A stretch of DNA of 11,292 nt from Candidatus Melainabacteria bacterium (GCA_003175915.1 PSRH01000275.1:1-11292); one strand, 5' to 3'. Counted from the stretch's first letter, positions 1-7,384 are shown. Numbers and translations: made by a program. Notes: generated by a model from the letters alone, not told the origin.

Positions 1-365
1 AGACCCCTGTTAGTGTAGGCGATCACGTCTTTCATCTCTACGTAATTCAAGTGGATGAGCGCGACCAGCTGCAAGCATATCTAATGGAAAAGGGCGTCCA
101 GTGCCTGATTCACTATCCAATTCCCGCTCATTTGCAAAAGGCATATAGTTATCTGGGCTATAAGCCAGGCGATTTGCCTGTCACCGAACGAGTTGCCTCC
201 AGGATTCTCAGCCTGCCAATGTTTCCTGAATTGACAGAAGAACAGATAGATTATGTGATCGACTGCATCAAAGAATTCCCAGGTCGACCAGCGACGATCA
301 AGCAGGAGGAGGCAATTGATCCAGTCAGCGTCAAACCTACGATCACGCAACAATCACGAAGCTAG
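1..365 (+). CDS. DegT/DnrJ/EryC1/StrS-family sugar aminotransferase, C-terminal part (5' end outside window)
   Basis: The reading frame is open from the first complete codon at position 3 to a TAG at 363-365, giving about 120 visible residues. The segment HVFHLYVIQ, then ERDQLQAYL, then IHYPIPAHLQKAY, and finally LSLPMFPELTEEQ is the typical C-terminal pattern of PLP-dependent sugar aminotransferases that aminate a keto-sugar nucleotide. The IHYP(I/V)P-H-Q-AY form is most like 3-keto-sugar transaminases (FdtB/QdtB/DesV type), but the exact substrate cannot be read from the C-terminus. The PLP-binding lysine lies upstream of the window. After the conserved end there is an extra polar tail of about 28 residues. 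The next gene starts one base after the stop, so the two are almost certainly cotranscribed, pointing to amino-sugar synthesis for a surface glycan or glycolipid. Family assignment is firm; substrate is inference. Confidence 0.9.
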   Translation, partial: TPVSVGDHVFHLYVIQVDERDQLQAYLMEKGVQCLIHYPIPAHLQKAYSYLGYKPGDLPVTERVASRILSLPMFPELTEEQIDYVIDCIKEFPGRPATIKQEEAIDPVSVKPTITQQSRS

Positions 366-366
366 A

Positions 367-1068
367 ATGACCAACTCCAATCATCGGCTCAGTTCAGTTT
401 CGCTGATTATTCCTGCATACAACGACGAAACCACAGTAGGAAGGCTGATTGGCGACAGCGCCAGTTTGCTTGAACAAATATGCCCCGACTACGAAATCAT
501 CGTCACCAATGACGGCAGCAAAGACAAGACGCTCTCTGTCATTCGCCAAATGGCCGGCAGTAATCCGCACCTTCGCATAATCAATCATGAGATGAATCAG
601 GGCTTTGGCAGGACAATCAGGGAGCTTTATCTGGCCGGCACAAAGGATTTCATCTTCTCCTTACCGGGTGATTACCAGTACGCGCCGAAGGAATTATTGA
701 AAATGGCGCAAGGTCTCAGTAACTATGATTTTGTCATAGGTCTGCGCGTCAAGCGCAATGATCCCTGGCGACGCAAGCTGCAGTCCAAGGTCTACAATTT
801 GATGCTGCGCCTGCTCTACGGTCACAAGCACAAAGACGTTAACTCGATCAAGCTTTTCAGACGCGCCATTCTAGACAAAATTCAGCTGAAATCCCAAACC
901 GCCTTTGTCGACGCGGAGCTTTGCATTAGGTGCGAGAAGGCTGGCTTCAAAGTGATTGAAATCCCGATTGAGCATCTGCCTCGCCTTACACAAGGGGCAT
1001 CCGGTGGAAAGTTTTCTGTCATCTCCGAGACCTTTGCGGATTTGCTAACCATGCGATCAACCTTTTAG
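367..1068 (+). CDS. GT2-family glycosyltransferase (dolichol-phosphate-mannose-synthase-like)
   Basis: A 233-residue protein. The GT-A nucleotide-binding start SLIIPAYNDE is at residues 12-21 and the NDGS motif at 48-51. At the usual DxD metal site the sequence is LPGDYQ (99-104): only the second aspartate (D102) is kept and the first position is proline. A GLRVKR segment (125-130) and a C-terminal RLTQGASGGKFS segment match GT2 enzymes that move sugars to polyprenyl-phosphate or membrane acceptors. No transmembrane segment is evident, so it is probably cytoplasmic or peripheral. ATG 367 was chosen because it places the SLIIPAYN strand near the N-terminus and starts one base after the upstream stop. 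No good Shine-Dalgarno precedes it, so translational coupling is likely. An in-frame TTG at 316 has AGGAGGAGG only 3 bases upstream, too close to be convincing. It likely uses the amino-sugar made by the preceding aminotransferase (inference). Confidence 0.88.
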   Translation: MTNSNHRLSSVSLIIPAYNDETTVGRLIGDSASLLEQICPDYEIIVTNDGSKDKTLSVIRQMAGSNPHLRIINHEMNQGFGRTIRELYLAGTKDFIFSLPGDYQYAPKELLKMAQGLSNYDFVIGLRVKRNDPWRRKLQSKVYNLMLRLLYGHKHKDVNSIKLFRRAILDKIQLKSQTAFVDAELCIRCEKAGFKVIEIPIEHLPRLTQGASGGKFSVISETFADLLTMRSTF

Positions 1069-1267
1069 CGCGCCAAGAGAGGCAAAAAGCCAAGCTTCCA
1101 AAAGGACAACCTAATTTTTTGGTTTCAGCGGTGAACTTACCGAATATTTCCACAGAATAGGCAATTTTCTTACATGCAGTTTATACCGCAGATCATTTTC
1201 AGGTTCTAAACTAAAAATGGTTAGAAAAGTACGTAATAGATAAATCAAGGGATGGTCAGCACCAGTT

Positions 1268-1903
1268 ATGGTTGCAGGCTTACAGAGGAAGAAGGAAGTC
1301 GGTACAAAATCGGGCGATTGGGCCCGGCTAGGTTCTTTTGTTCTGACCTGTATTCTGACAGCGATCATTTTCTCTTCCTGCATATATTCAGACCATCCAC
1401 TGACGCCTCGCGGTACCAAAGACGACAGGATCTGCGGGGCATGGCGTCTGGTTGATGACAAGAACAATTCGCAGATGCAATTGTCTATTGAACGCGAAAA
1501 GGACGGCTGGTACAAGATTTGCGAAAAGGAGCAAGGGCCGGGCGAAAAGGAGCACACCTCGACGGACCGCTGTTACCCATCTTTGACTAAATGCGGCAAC
1601 TTTCTCAACATCGAATTCCGCGTCGCCCTCAAGCAAGAGGGTAAACAGCAGACGCAATCCGTTCCGAAATTCATGTTCGTCAAATACACGGTGACTAAAG
1701 ATGATCTATGGATCTGGAACATTGACGAAACCATTCTCATGGTCGATATTCACAATAGACGCCTGGTAGGCGAAATAGACAACGCCAGCACACCCTGGCG
1801 GATTGTCCGCATTCACGACACCGCCAGCCACATCCTCGACTACTTCAATGAACAAGCTAAGGGGACTCTGTTTGTAGCAGCAGGCCACTTCAAGCGAGTT
1901 TGA
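1268..1903 (+). CDS. putative lipoprotein of unknown function
   Basis: A 211-residue protein that I do not recognise. A basic N-terminal stretch of about 20 residues is followed by a hydrophobic segment (22-37, LGSFVLTCILTAIIFS) and Cys38 in the context IFSSC, a plausible though imperfect lipobox with Phe at -3. The mature part is hydrophilic with several cysteines and has a GAWRLVDD segment (about 57-64) that recalls small lipocalin-like or "allowed variation" proteins measuring a baseline strand, but this is too weak for a family call. ATG 1268 is the only conventional start in this frame before the hydrophobic segment: the frame is closed upstream by TAA at 1241. An AAGGGATGG sequence at 1247-1255 is a poor and rather distant ribosome site. 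The gene stands alone between the GT2 gene (199-bp gap) and a convergent membrane-protein gene. It could be an envelope protein; function unknown. Confidence 0.7.
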   Translation: MVAGLQRKKEVGTKSGDWARLGSFVLTCILTAIIFSSCIYSDHPLTPRGTKDDRICGAWRLVDDKNNSQMQLSIEREKDGWYKICEKEQGPGEKEHTSTDRCYPSLTKCGNFLNIEFRVALKQEGKQQTQSVPKFMFVKYTVTKDDLWIWNIDETILMVDIHNRRLVGEIDNASTPWRIVRIHDTASHILDYFNEQAKGTLFVAAGHFKRV

Positions 1904-1931
1904 GAAAGATTGGGCGTGCCCCTAGGCAGGT

Positions 1932-2645
1932 TCACGACTGGGTCGTCGCCACCGTTGCTTCGCTCTTATAGGGTGGGCTCAATTGGCGATAGCAGTGAAT
2001 AGCCATTAATTGCCACCATATAAATAAAACCGGCATTGCCAACCCGGTAAAAAACTCCGATAGCGAAGTTGCTCGCATATGCATGATCGAAGCAATCGTG
2101 GTTGTTACGATGGAAACCAAAATGCCGGTAATAATGGCAGGAATGAAGAGTATGCCAACAGCAGCAAGGTTAAAGAGCACCAACTTCCAGAATCTGCCGC
2201 TGGTAATCTGCCAACTGTATTTGAGCGCCGCCAAAGGACCTAATTCACGCTCGGCAATCGCAGGAGCGTAAAGGCTTAAGCGAATCATCAATATCACACC
2301 GGGGATCACCAAAAGTAAAAAACCCAGGCCGCAAGCCAGTAAGGCCAAGAGATGCGCACAAAGAAACTTCCAAAATAGCTTCGTCTTGCTAAATAAAATC
2401 GAGAATTTCGGATTTCCCCCATCGCAAAAACCCAAAAAGATATTGATCAGGCCACCAGCGAAAAAAGAACCATAAATGATGACAACTAACGAGCGCAGAT
2501 GTTCGTCCAAGAAAAGCGTTAAAGATTGACAGATCGTACCGGCTATATAGAAAGCCCCAAGAAGAAGAAGGAAATGCTCGCGAAAGGTCTTATTGGCAAA
2601 GCTAATAGCTGGCCTAATCTCCGGCACCGCGACATCTTGGCTCAT
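1932..2645 (-). CDS. multi-pass membrane protein, YciC/DUF975-like
   Basis: A 237-residue, very hydrophobic protein with about five or six predicted membrane segments, near residues 24-47, 51-73, 92-125 (probably two), 153-183 and 200-218. The stretch LVIPGVILMIRLSLYAPAI (112-130) followed by a GPLAALKYSWQITSGRFWKL-like segment (136-154) is characteristic of the YciC/UPF0259, DUF975 and glycerophosphodiester-phosphodiesterase-membrane-domain superfamily, where an IPG turn is followed by an amphipathic ALK.S....G.. segment. These proteins sit in the inner membrane and have no firmly established biochemical role. The start is well supported: on the minus strand AGGGAG (2653-2658) lies 7 bases before ATG 2645. 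It is divergent from msrB and convergent with the lipoprotein gene (28-bp gap). Family assignment is from sequence pattern only. Confidence 0.82.
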   Translation of the reverse strand: MSQDVAVPEIRPAISFANKTFREHFLLLLGAFYIAGTICQSLTLFLDEHLRSLVVIIYGSFFAGGLINIFLGFCDGGNPKFSILFSKTKLFWKFLCAHLLALLACGLGFLLLVIPGVILMIRLSLYAPAIAERELGPLAALKYSWQITSGRFWKLVLFNLAAVGILFIPAIITGILVSIVTTTIASIMHMRATSLSEFFTGLAMPVLFIWWQLMAIHCYRQLSPPYKSEATVATTQS

Positions 2646-2652
2646 TATCCGT

Positions 2653-2658
2653 CTCCCT
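2653..2658 (-). promoter_or_regulatory. ribosome binding site of the YciC-like gene
   Basis: Read on the minus strand the sequence is AGGGAG, 7 bases upstream of ATG 2645. It fixes the start of this gene and is one of the few clear Shine-Dalgarno sites in the window. Confidence 0.65.
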
Positions 2659-2677
2659 GGATAGCTGTGGCGCCTCC

Positions 2678-2706
2678 AGTCTCTCCCAAGGATGGCAACG
2701 TGTCAA
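2678..2706 (-). promoter_or_regulatory. possible sigma70-type promoter for the YciC-like gene
   Basis: On the minus strand a perfect TTGACA (2701-2706) is followed after 17 bases by GAGACT (2678-2683), a weak -10 that keeps only the important second-position A and final T. It lies about 30 bases before the ribosome site in the divergent intergenic region with msrB. Position and spacing are right; the -10 match is poor. Confidence 0.3.
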
Positions 2707-2786
2707 TTAATGAGATCGCTTCGCACTGGCAAATATCTGGTAGTATCCGTCTAGATACCCTTTCAGGACATAGCCGTACCAGGTTC

Positions 2787-3314
2787 ATGAAGAGAAAAAC
2801 AGCCAGTACTGAAGCATATTTCCTTACTTTCTTCCTCTGTATATGCCTTGTATCAATATCATCAGCCCCGGCCAAGGAGAACGATCAAGTGAGCAACGCA
2901 TCGAATCAACCGGAAGACATGAAAAACAAGCCAAAGAGTTATTGGCAACAAAAGCTTGAACCAAACACCTTTTTTGTAACCCGTTGTAGTGGTACGGAAG
3001 CGCCGTTCACCGGCAAATATTGGGACAACCACTTGCCCGGCATCTACAAGTGCAGCAATTGTGGACAACCCTTATTTGATGCCAAAGACAAGTTCGACTC
3101 CGGCACGGGCTGGCCTAGCTTTACCCGTTTCGAAGGAGACAGCGTCGAGAGCCGAACTGATAACTCGCACGGCATGCAGCGGGAAGAGGTCGTCTGCAAG
3201 CACTGCGGAGCGCATCTGGGCCATGTTTTCGAAGATGGGCCGGAACCAACAGGACTGCGTTATTGCATAAACTCGGCTTCTCTGGATTTTCACGAAGACA
3301 AAGTGCGGAAATGA
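2787..3314 (+). CDS. msrB: exported peptide-methionine (R)-S-oxide reductase MsrB
   Basis: A 175-residue protein. MsrB reduces the R-epimer of methionine sulfoxide in proteins. The family hallmarks are complete: zinc-binding CxxC pairs C89/C92 (CSNC) and C137/C140 (CKHC), SGTGWPSF near 105-112, GAHLGHVFEDGP, and RYCINS with catalytic Cys160. Residues 1-29 look like a Sec signal peptide: basic MKRK, hydrophobic core YFLTFFLCICLVSIS, and an A-P-A cleavage site before Lys30, so the enzyme probably works outside the cytoplasm. The usual resolving cysteine in SGCGWPSF is Thr here; Cys67 in VTRCSGTE could substitute. ATG 2787 was chosen because it begins the signal peptide; the frame is open much further upstream but that part overlaps the opposite gene. 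The Shine-Dalgarno is weak (AGG 2781-2783). It is convergent with the histidine kinase gene, 24 bases away. Confidence 0.95.
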   Translation: MKRKTASTEAYFLTFFLCICLVSISSAPAKENDQVSNASNQPEDMKNKPKSYWQQKLEPNTFFVTRCSGTEAPFTGKYWDNHLPGIYKCSNCGQPLFDAKDKFDSGTGWPSFTRFEGDSVESRTDNSHGMQREEVVCKHCGAHLGHVFEDGPEPTGLRYCINSASLDFHEDKVRK

Positions 3315-3338
3315 AGCTTCGCTGGCCGGCATTGCCTT

Positions 3339-4838
3339 TCAGCTAACGAGAACGTCACTAGTTTCCTCTTCTTTGGTCATCGCCTGAGCGGGAATGCGGA
3401 ACCAGAAAGTGCTGCCTCGCCCTTCTTCGCTCTCAAAGCCAATCATGCCACCATGCTGCTCAACGATCAGCTTGCAAATATTCAAGCCAAGACCCGTGCC
3501 CCTTTGACCCGAAACTCTAGTTCCTTTTACCTGCTTGTATCTTTCGAACAGATTACTTCTGTGCGCCCTCGGTATGCCCGGGCCTTGATCAATCACTTTA
3601 AATTGCACGTAGTTTGGCACCTTTTCGACGATCACTGTTACTAGTGAACCGCGCGGAGAAAATTTCACCGCGTTAGACAGGAGATTGGTCATTACCTGCG
3701 TCAGTCTGTCCCCGTCAGCATATAAGTGAATGTCGCTCGATGGAATTTGCAAGCGAATGCCCAAGGCATCAGCAAATCCGCGCACCGCATCGAGACTGTT
3801 TTCCAGTATGTAGGCAGCCGGCACCATATCGAAATCCATCTCCATCTTGCCGGCTTCCATCTTTTCAACATCGAGCAACTCGTTAATCAAGCCTATGACC
3901 CTGGTGACGTTTGACTCGGCACTCTTCAATTCCTTCACTGCGCCGTCGGAGACCATTCCGTAGGTATTGGTCAACAAAAGGCTAAGGGACCCCCGCACGG
4001 AAGTTAGGGGAGTTCTCAGGTCATGCGTGATCATGGCTACGAACTCTTGTTTCAGTCGGGCAGCTTCATCAAGACTTTCGGCCATGCCGTGAAATACTCT
4101 GTCCAAATGAGAAATCTCGTCTCCCCCGCCGACCAGGTTGTGTAAGGGTTCACCACTGGCCAACCTGAGCGAGTTATCCATCAATAATCCCAGGCGCCGG
4201 CTAGTGCTTTGGTTGACCCATACAGCCAGGGAAAGAGCCAGAAGGATGCTGAAGATGACCCCCACTAAGAGAGCGTAGTTGACTGCCAAGTTCGCCTGTT
4301 CTTGTACTTCCGGTGAGGTCGGTCCTACGGCTGCCTCGAATGTAGCCAACTCTTTCATTTTGGTAACGAGATCGGACATACTCGCAGCCACTTCCTTTTG
4401 CACATTGTGATGAGGAACCATGGAGAAATCCTCTCCACCCTCATCAACTGATTGTTTTGTATCAGCCAACAAAGTCAGGGCCGTCTTGACGCCATCCTCT
4501 ATGCGGCCAACCAGCTCCGCTTCCTGTTTGTTGCGACCGGCCATCTTCTTGAGATTGTTGATGTGAGTAGCTACCTGATCGATGTTTTCGCTGAACCGAT
4601 CGCTATAGCTTCGATTTCTCAACACTCTGTATGCCACTATTGCCGTACCGGCGTTGTACAAATCGCGCATAATTTCGCTGGCTTCACCAACCATGGCACG
4701 GGCGTGGTCGGCCCTCGCTCTTTCGTATTCCGCATGTTTGAACATGCCATAGAGGACCGCTATGAAGATGAGCTCAAAGGCAAGCGGCACCGAAACCAGG
4801 ATCAGCCCTTTATGAGTGAGTTTAAGATTGAATTTCAT
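3339..4838 (-). CDS. membrane sensor histidine kinase with HAMP domain
   Basis: A 499-residue two-component sensor kinase. An N-terminal membrane anchor (about 12-31) and a second membrane segment (about 187-208) enclose a mostly helical periplasmic region (32-186) of the four-helix-bundle or CHASE3 type, with no ligand site I can name. A HAMP linker follows (about 209-262). The dimerisation/phosphoacceptor domain carries His272 in MITHDLRTPLTS. The ATPase domain has an N-box with Asn385 and Asn389 (NLLSNAVKF), a G1 box DQGPGIP (417-423), an F-box region LFERYKQ, and a G2 box GTGLGL (447-452). All key catalytic residues are present, so it should be an active kinase. ATG 4838 is the only nearby conventional start giving the membrane anchor; no clear Shine-Dalgarno is seen. 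The nearest regulator gene on the same strand is at 6499-7215, separated by the opposite-strand TPR gene, so pairing is plausible but unproven. Confidence 0.93.
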   Translation of the reverse strand: MKFNLKLTHKGLILVSVPLAFELIFIAVLYGMFKHAEYERARADHARAMVGEASEIMRDLYNAGTAIVAYRVLRNRSYSDRFSENIDQVATHINNLKKMAGRNKQEAELVGRIEDGVKTALTLLADTKQSVDEGGEDFSMVPHHNVQKEVAASMSDLVTKMKELATFEAAVGPTSPEVQEQANLAVNYALLVGVIFSILLALSLAVWVNQSTSRRLGLLMDNSLRLASGEPLHNLVGGGDEISHLDRVFHGMAESLDEAARLKQEFVAMITHDLRTPLTSVRGSLSLLLTNTYGMVSDGAVKELKSAESNVTRVIGLINELLDVEKMEAGKMEMDFDMVPAAYILENSLDAVRGFADALGIRLQIPSSDIHLYADGDRLTQVMTNLLSNAVKFSPRGSLVTVIVEKVPNYVQFKVIDQGPGIPRAHRSNLFERYKQVKGTRVSGQRGTGLGLNICKLIVEQHGGMIGFESEEGRGSTFWFRIPAQAMTKEEETSDVLVS

Positions 4839-4983
4839 AGGATGATGGTCACCGATTTTGTCGGCTAATTCAAATTCTGACAGACTTATGGACAGGCAAG
4901 CATGTCAAGCTATATTAGAAGCTCGGCTTTAATCTTGCCTGCTTCAGTGCCTGAAAATCGTTTCTCCTAAAATTCACCTTGCT

Positions 4984-5014
4984 TTGAAAGCTAACCCTGC
5001 CCTATTCTCATAAT
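4984..5014 (+). promoter_or_regulatory. possible promoter for the TPR gene
   Basis: TTGAAA (4984-4989, five of six to consensus) and CATAAT (5009-5014, five of six) are separated by 19 bases, slightly long. If real, transcription would begin near 5021, downstream of the out-of-frame ATG at 5013, which would favour a translation start at 5056 or later. Confidence 0.35.
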
Positions 5015-5082
5015 GGCTCCCTTTTGGGGAAGGGCTCGTCAACGAAGAGGCAAATCTGCCAATTATTATCCGCCTCCTTTTA

Positions 5083-6483
5083 GTGTTAACGGCCGCGATT
5101 TGTACCGCTGCTTTCGCAGGCGATGCCTTCTCGACTGGTTTAGCCCTAGCCAAAGGCAAACACTACAAGGAGGCAATCGAGAAGTTCAAACAAGCCGCCG
5201 CCGCCAATCAAAATAAATTTGAAGCGTATTCGCAGTTGGGTCAAGCCTATGAAGCCCTAAACCAAGATCGGCAAGCCATTGAAAGTTATAGCCAGGCGCT
5301 TAAGATCAAGCCGGATGCCTTGCCAATTCTTATCATGCGCGCCCGATTGTGTGTGAAATTGGGTGATGTGGACCAAGCAATCAATGACACCAACCGCGTC
5401 ATCAAGCTAAAGCCCGAGCTTGAAGGCCCTTACGGCGTAAGGGCTCAGGCCTTTGTCCTCAAAAAAAATCTGAACGCGGCTATCGACGACTTGAACAAAG
5501 TCATAAGCTTAGGCGACAAAAGACCGGCCATTTTTGCCTTTCGCGCCAGCGTTTACCTAGAACAAAAGCAATATGGACTGGCGCTTGACGATGCCAACCA
5601 TGCACTAAGCAGCGAGCCAAATAACACACAAGCCCTTTGGGTCAGGTCGGTCGCCTTCTATCGCCTTAACCAGACGGCGAAAGCGGTGGCTGATGCCAAT
5701 AGATTGCTCAGCCTAGATCCAAACTTTCCCGCTTATCGTTTGCGCGGTGAAATCAATTATCAGGCGAAGGATTTTAAGAAGGCAATCGCAGATTTTAACG
5801 AGTATGAGCGTTGCGCTCCTGAGGATTACGACCTCTACTTTCTTCGCGGTGACGCCTATTTCGCCGCAGGCGACATCGACAAGGCGATTAAAGACTACCT
5901 CCGAGCAACGCGGCTCGGCCCACAGTCCAGGGTTGAAGATGCCATGCTCCACCTCAAAGTAGCGCTGGAAAGATACGCCAAGCCGTATGAGCAACATGGC
6001 GACTTTCAGCATTTATTAGAGGCCTACACCCTGATCATTTCTTATTTCCCGAGGGATCCAAGCTTTTATACCAGCCGGGCTTTCATCTATTACCGTCTCA
6101 AGCAGTACAAGAAAGCGATTGAAGACTGCAATCACGTTACCGCCATGGTTCCGGGTTGGACGGAAGCCTGGGAAACACGCGGCAATCTATACAGCAAGCT
6201 GGGTGATTACAAAAGGGCACTTGCTGATTATAACCAGGCTATTAAATTGAATCCAAACCTGTTTGGTCTTTATAAAAGTCGCGGTTATGCTCATTTGCAG
6301 TTGGGTCAGTATGAGAATGCCGTAAAAGATTACACGCATTTGCTCGACCTCCTGCCTGATAATCTGGATTCTTACCGCAACCGCGCCCAGGCCTATGAAA
6401 AGCTGGGGCGACATGATTTAGCTGTGCGCGATCTCAATAAGATCAAAGAAGAGTCGGCGAAGTTGGAGAAATTTGAGCGCTAA
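5083..6483 (+). CDS. exported tetratricopeptide-repeat protein (about 12 TPRs)
   Basis: The conventional GTG start at 5083 gives 466 residues. Nearly the whole mature protein is TPR units of 33-34 residues, starting near residues 14, 47, 81, 115, 149, 183, 217 and 248, then after a non-canonical spacer (about 282-325) near 326, 361, 395 and 429. Typical TPR positions recur (AY..LG....A...Y..A..L.P). TPR arrays form a superhelical scaffold for protein-protein contacts; no enzymatic domain is present, so the partner is unknown. The N-terminus is odd: GTG 5083 lies inside a hydrophobic signal-peptide core. The frame is open back to 5014 and reads PIIIRLLLVLTAAICTAAFA before a GD, a good signal peptide, but without ATG, GTG or TTG. 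CTG 5056, with AAGAGG (5045-5050) five bases before it, is a candidate real start. The gene converges on the response-regulator gene with only 15 bases between stops. Confidence 0.85.
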   Translation: MLTAAICTAAFAGDAFSTGLALAKGKHYKEAIEKFKQAAAANQNKFEAYSQLGQAYEALNQDRQAIESYSQALKIKPDALPILIMRARLCVKLGDVDQAINDTNRVIKLKPELEGPYGVRAQAFVLKKNLNAAIDDLNKVISLGDKRPAIFAFRASVYLEQKQYGLALDDANHALSSEPNNTQALWVRSVAFYRLNQTAKAVADANRLLSLDPNFPAYRLRGEINYQAKDFKKAIADFNEYERCAPEDYDLYFLRGDAYFAAGDIDKAIKDYLRATRLGPQSRVEDAMLHLKVALERYAKPYEQHGDFQHLLEAYTLIISYFPRDPSFYTSRAFIYYRLKQYKKAIEDCNHVTAMVPGWTEAWETRGNLYSKLGDYKRALADYNQAIKLNPNLFGLYKSRGYAHLQLGQYENAVKDYTHLLDLLPDNLDSYRNRAQAYEKLGRHDLAVRDLNKIKEESAKLEKFER

Positions 6484-6498
6484 GAGAAGAAGGCGAAA

Positions 6499-7215
6499 CT
6501 ATTGTCCGGCCCCGACTTCCTGTAATTCTTTATCAGCACCGTCGGACACTTCCAGTTTATAGCCGACACCGTGAACGGTTTGAATTATCTGGGCTGTGCC
6601 TCTCGGACAAATCTTCTTTCTCAGCGTGTACATATACGTACGCACGGTGTTTGCCGAAGAATCGGAATCGGAGGACCAAATCCGCTCCAGAAGAGCATCT
6701 GCGCTAAAGATTTGATTGGGGTGACGCATGAGAAACTGGAGCAGGGCAAACTCCTTAGGTAGAAGGGCTACCGGTGCACCGGCGTTTTGAACGCAACCAC
6801 TAGCAGGTTCGAGAGTCAAGTTACCGACCTTTATCACCTCATCCACTAGTCCGGCCGGGCGACGAAGCAAGGCCTTAATCCTCGAACTCAACTCTTCAAA
6901 ATGAAACGGCTTAGTAAGATAATCATCCGCGCCAGCATCCAATCCGCTTGTTTTATCTTTCACTTCCCCTTTGCCGGTAAGCATAAGAATAGGCGTGCGG
7001 CCACCGCAGCTCCGGTATTCCTTGCATATTTCCAGCCCGGTAAGGTCGGGCAGGTTCCAGTCAAGAATCACCAGTTCATATTTGTAGAAGCGCAGACGCC
7101 CAAGCCCTTCTCCGCCATTGTTAACGGTCTCTACAGAGTGCCGCTCGCGCGTCAGCCAGTCGCGCACTTTATTGCAAAGATCCGGATCGTCTTCAATAAT
7201 TAGAATCTTGGCCAT
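6499..7215 (-). CDS. OmpR/PhoB-family DNA-binding response regulator
   Basis: A 238-residue two-component regulator. The receiver domain (1-118) begins MAKILIIEDD with acidic pocket residues Glu8, Asp9 and Asp10, phosphoacceptor Asp52 in LVILDWNLPD, switch Thr80 in ILMLTGKG, and Lys102 in the YLTKPF motif. The winged-helix DNA-binding domain (about 126-226) contains LLPKEFALLQFLMRHPNQ, a recognition-helix region SSANTVRTYMYTLRKKI, and the wing signature IIQTVHGVGYKLE. All residues expected for phosphorylation are present. ATG 7215 was chosen because it begins exactly at the conserved receiver start; ATG 7257, 14 codons upstream, adds a non-conserved leader without a ribosome site. The histidine kinase at 3339-4838 is on the same strand and is the obvious candidate partner, but the TPR gene lies between them on the other strand. 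The long noncoding stretch upstream of this gene may contain its promoter. Confidence 0.95.
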   Translation of the reverse strand: MAKILIIEDDPDLCNKVRDWLTRERHSVETVNNGGEGLGRLRFYKYELVILDWNLPDLTGLEICKEYRSCGGRTPILMLTGKGEVKDKTSGLDAGADDYLTKPFHFEELSSRIKALLRRPAGLVDEVIKVGNLTLEPASGCVQNAGAPVALLPKEFALLQFLMRHPNQIFSADALLERIWSSDSDSSANTVRTYMYTLRKKICPRGTAQIIQTVHGVGYKLEVSDGADKELQEVGAGQ

Positions 7216-7321
7216 AAAACTCAAGCCAGAACATACTAGAGGGACATTGTCCAGCATTCACGGGGCAAGAGCAATATTCCCCTAACGCCAAACTTTCAAC
7301 AATGGCTGAGACGCCCCTCCG

Positions 7322-7338
7322 TAAGGCGGCCTGCCTTA
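7322..7338. repeat. inverted repeat / hairpin 1
   Basis: TAAGGC (7322-7327) and GCCTTA (7333-7338) are perfect complements around a 5-base loop GGCCT. No T-run follows on either strand, so it is not a classical terminator. Confidence 0.6.
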
Positions 7339-7384
7339 ATCTGCCGTTGTTTCACCATAGGATCCCCAAAAATTGTCATTATTC

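Noticed and set aside
1069..1267. Terminator and promoter between the GT2 and lipoprotein genes
   Set aside because: There is a T-run at 1113-1118 but no convincing stem before it, and no -35/-10 pair with good spacing was found.
1934..1946. Inverted repeat ACGAC-TGG-GTCGT as terminator between convergent genes
   Set aside because: It lies inside the end of the minus-strand coding region, has a short stem and no T-run on either strand.
2526..2786. Upstream in-frame extension of msrB
   Set aside because: It overlaps the opposite-strand membrane-protein gene and its start, and would bury the signal peptide; ATG 2787 fits the exported protein.
4880..4908. TTGACA on the minus strand upstream of the histidine kinase (4903-4908) as a promoter
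   Set aside because: No acceptable -10 is found 16-18 bases downstream; the sequence there reads GTCTGT or similar.
5013..5216. ATG-led open frame overlapping the start of the TPR gene
   Set aside because: Composition is Arg/Pro-rich and it is a shadow of the TPR frame after 5062. Only its first few codons are of interest, as a possible displaced N-terminus.
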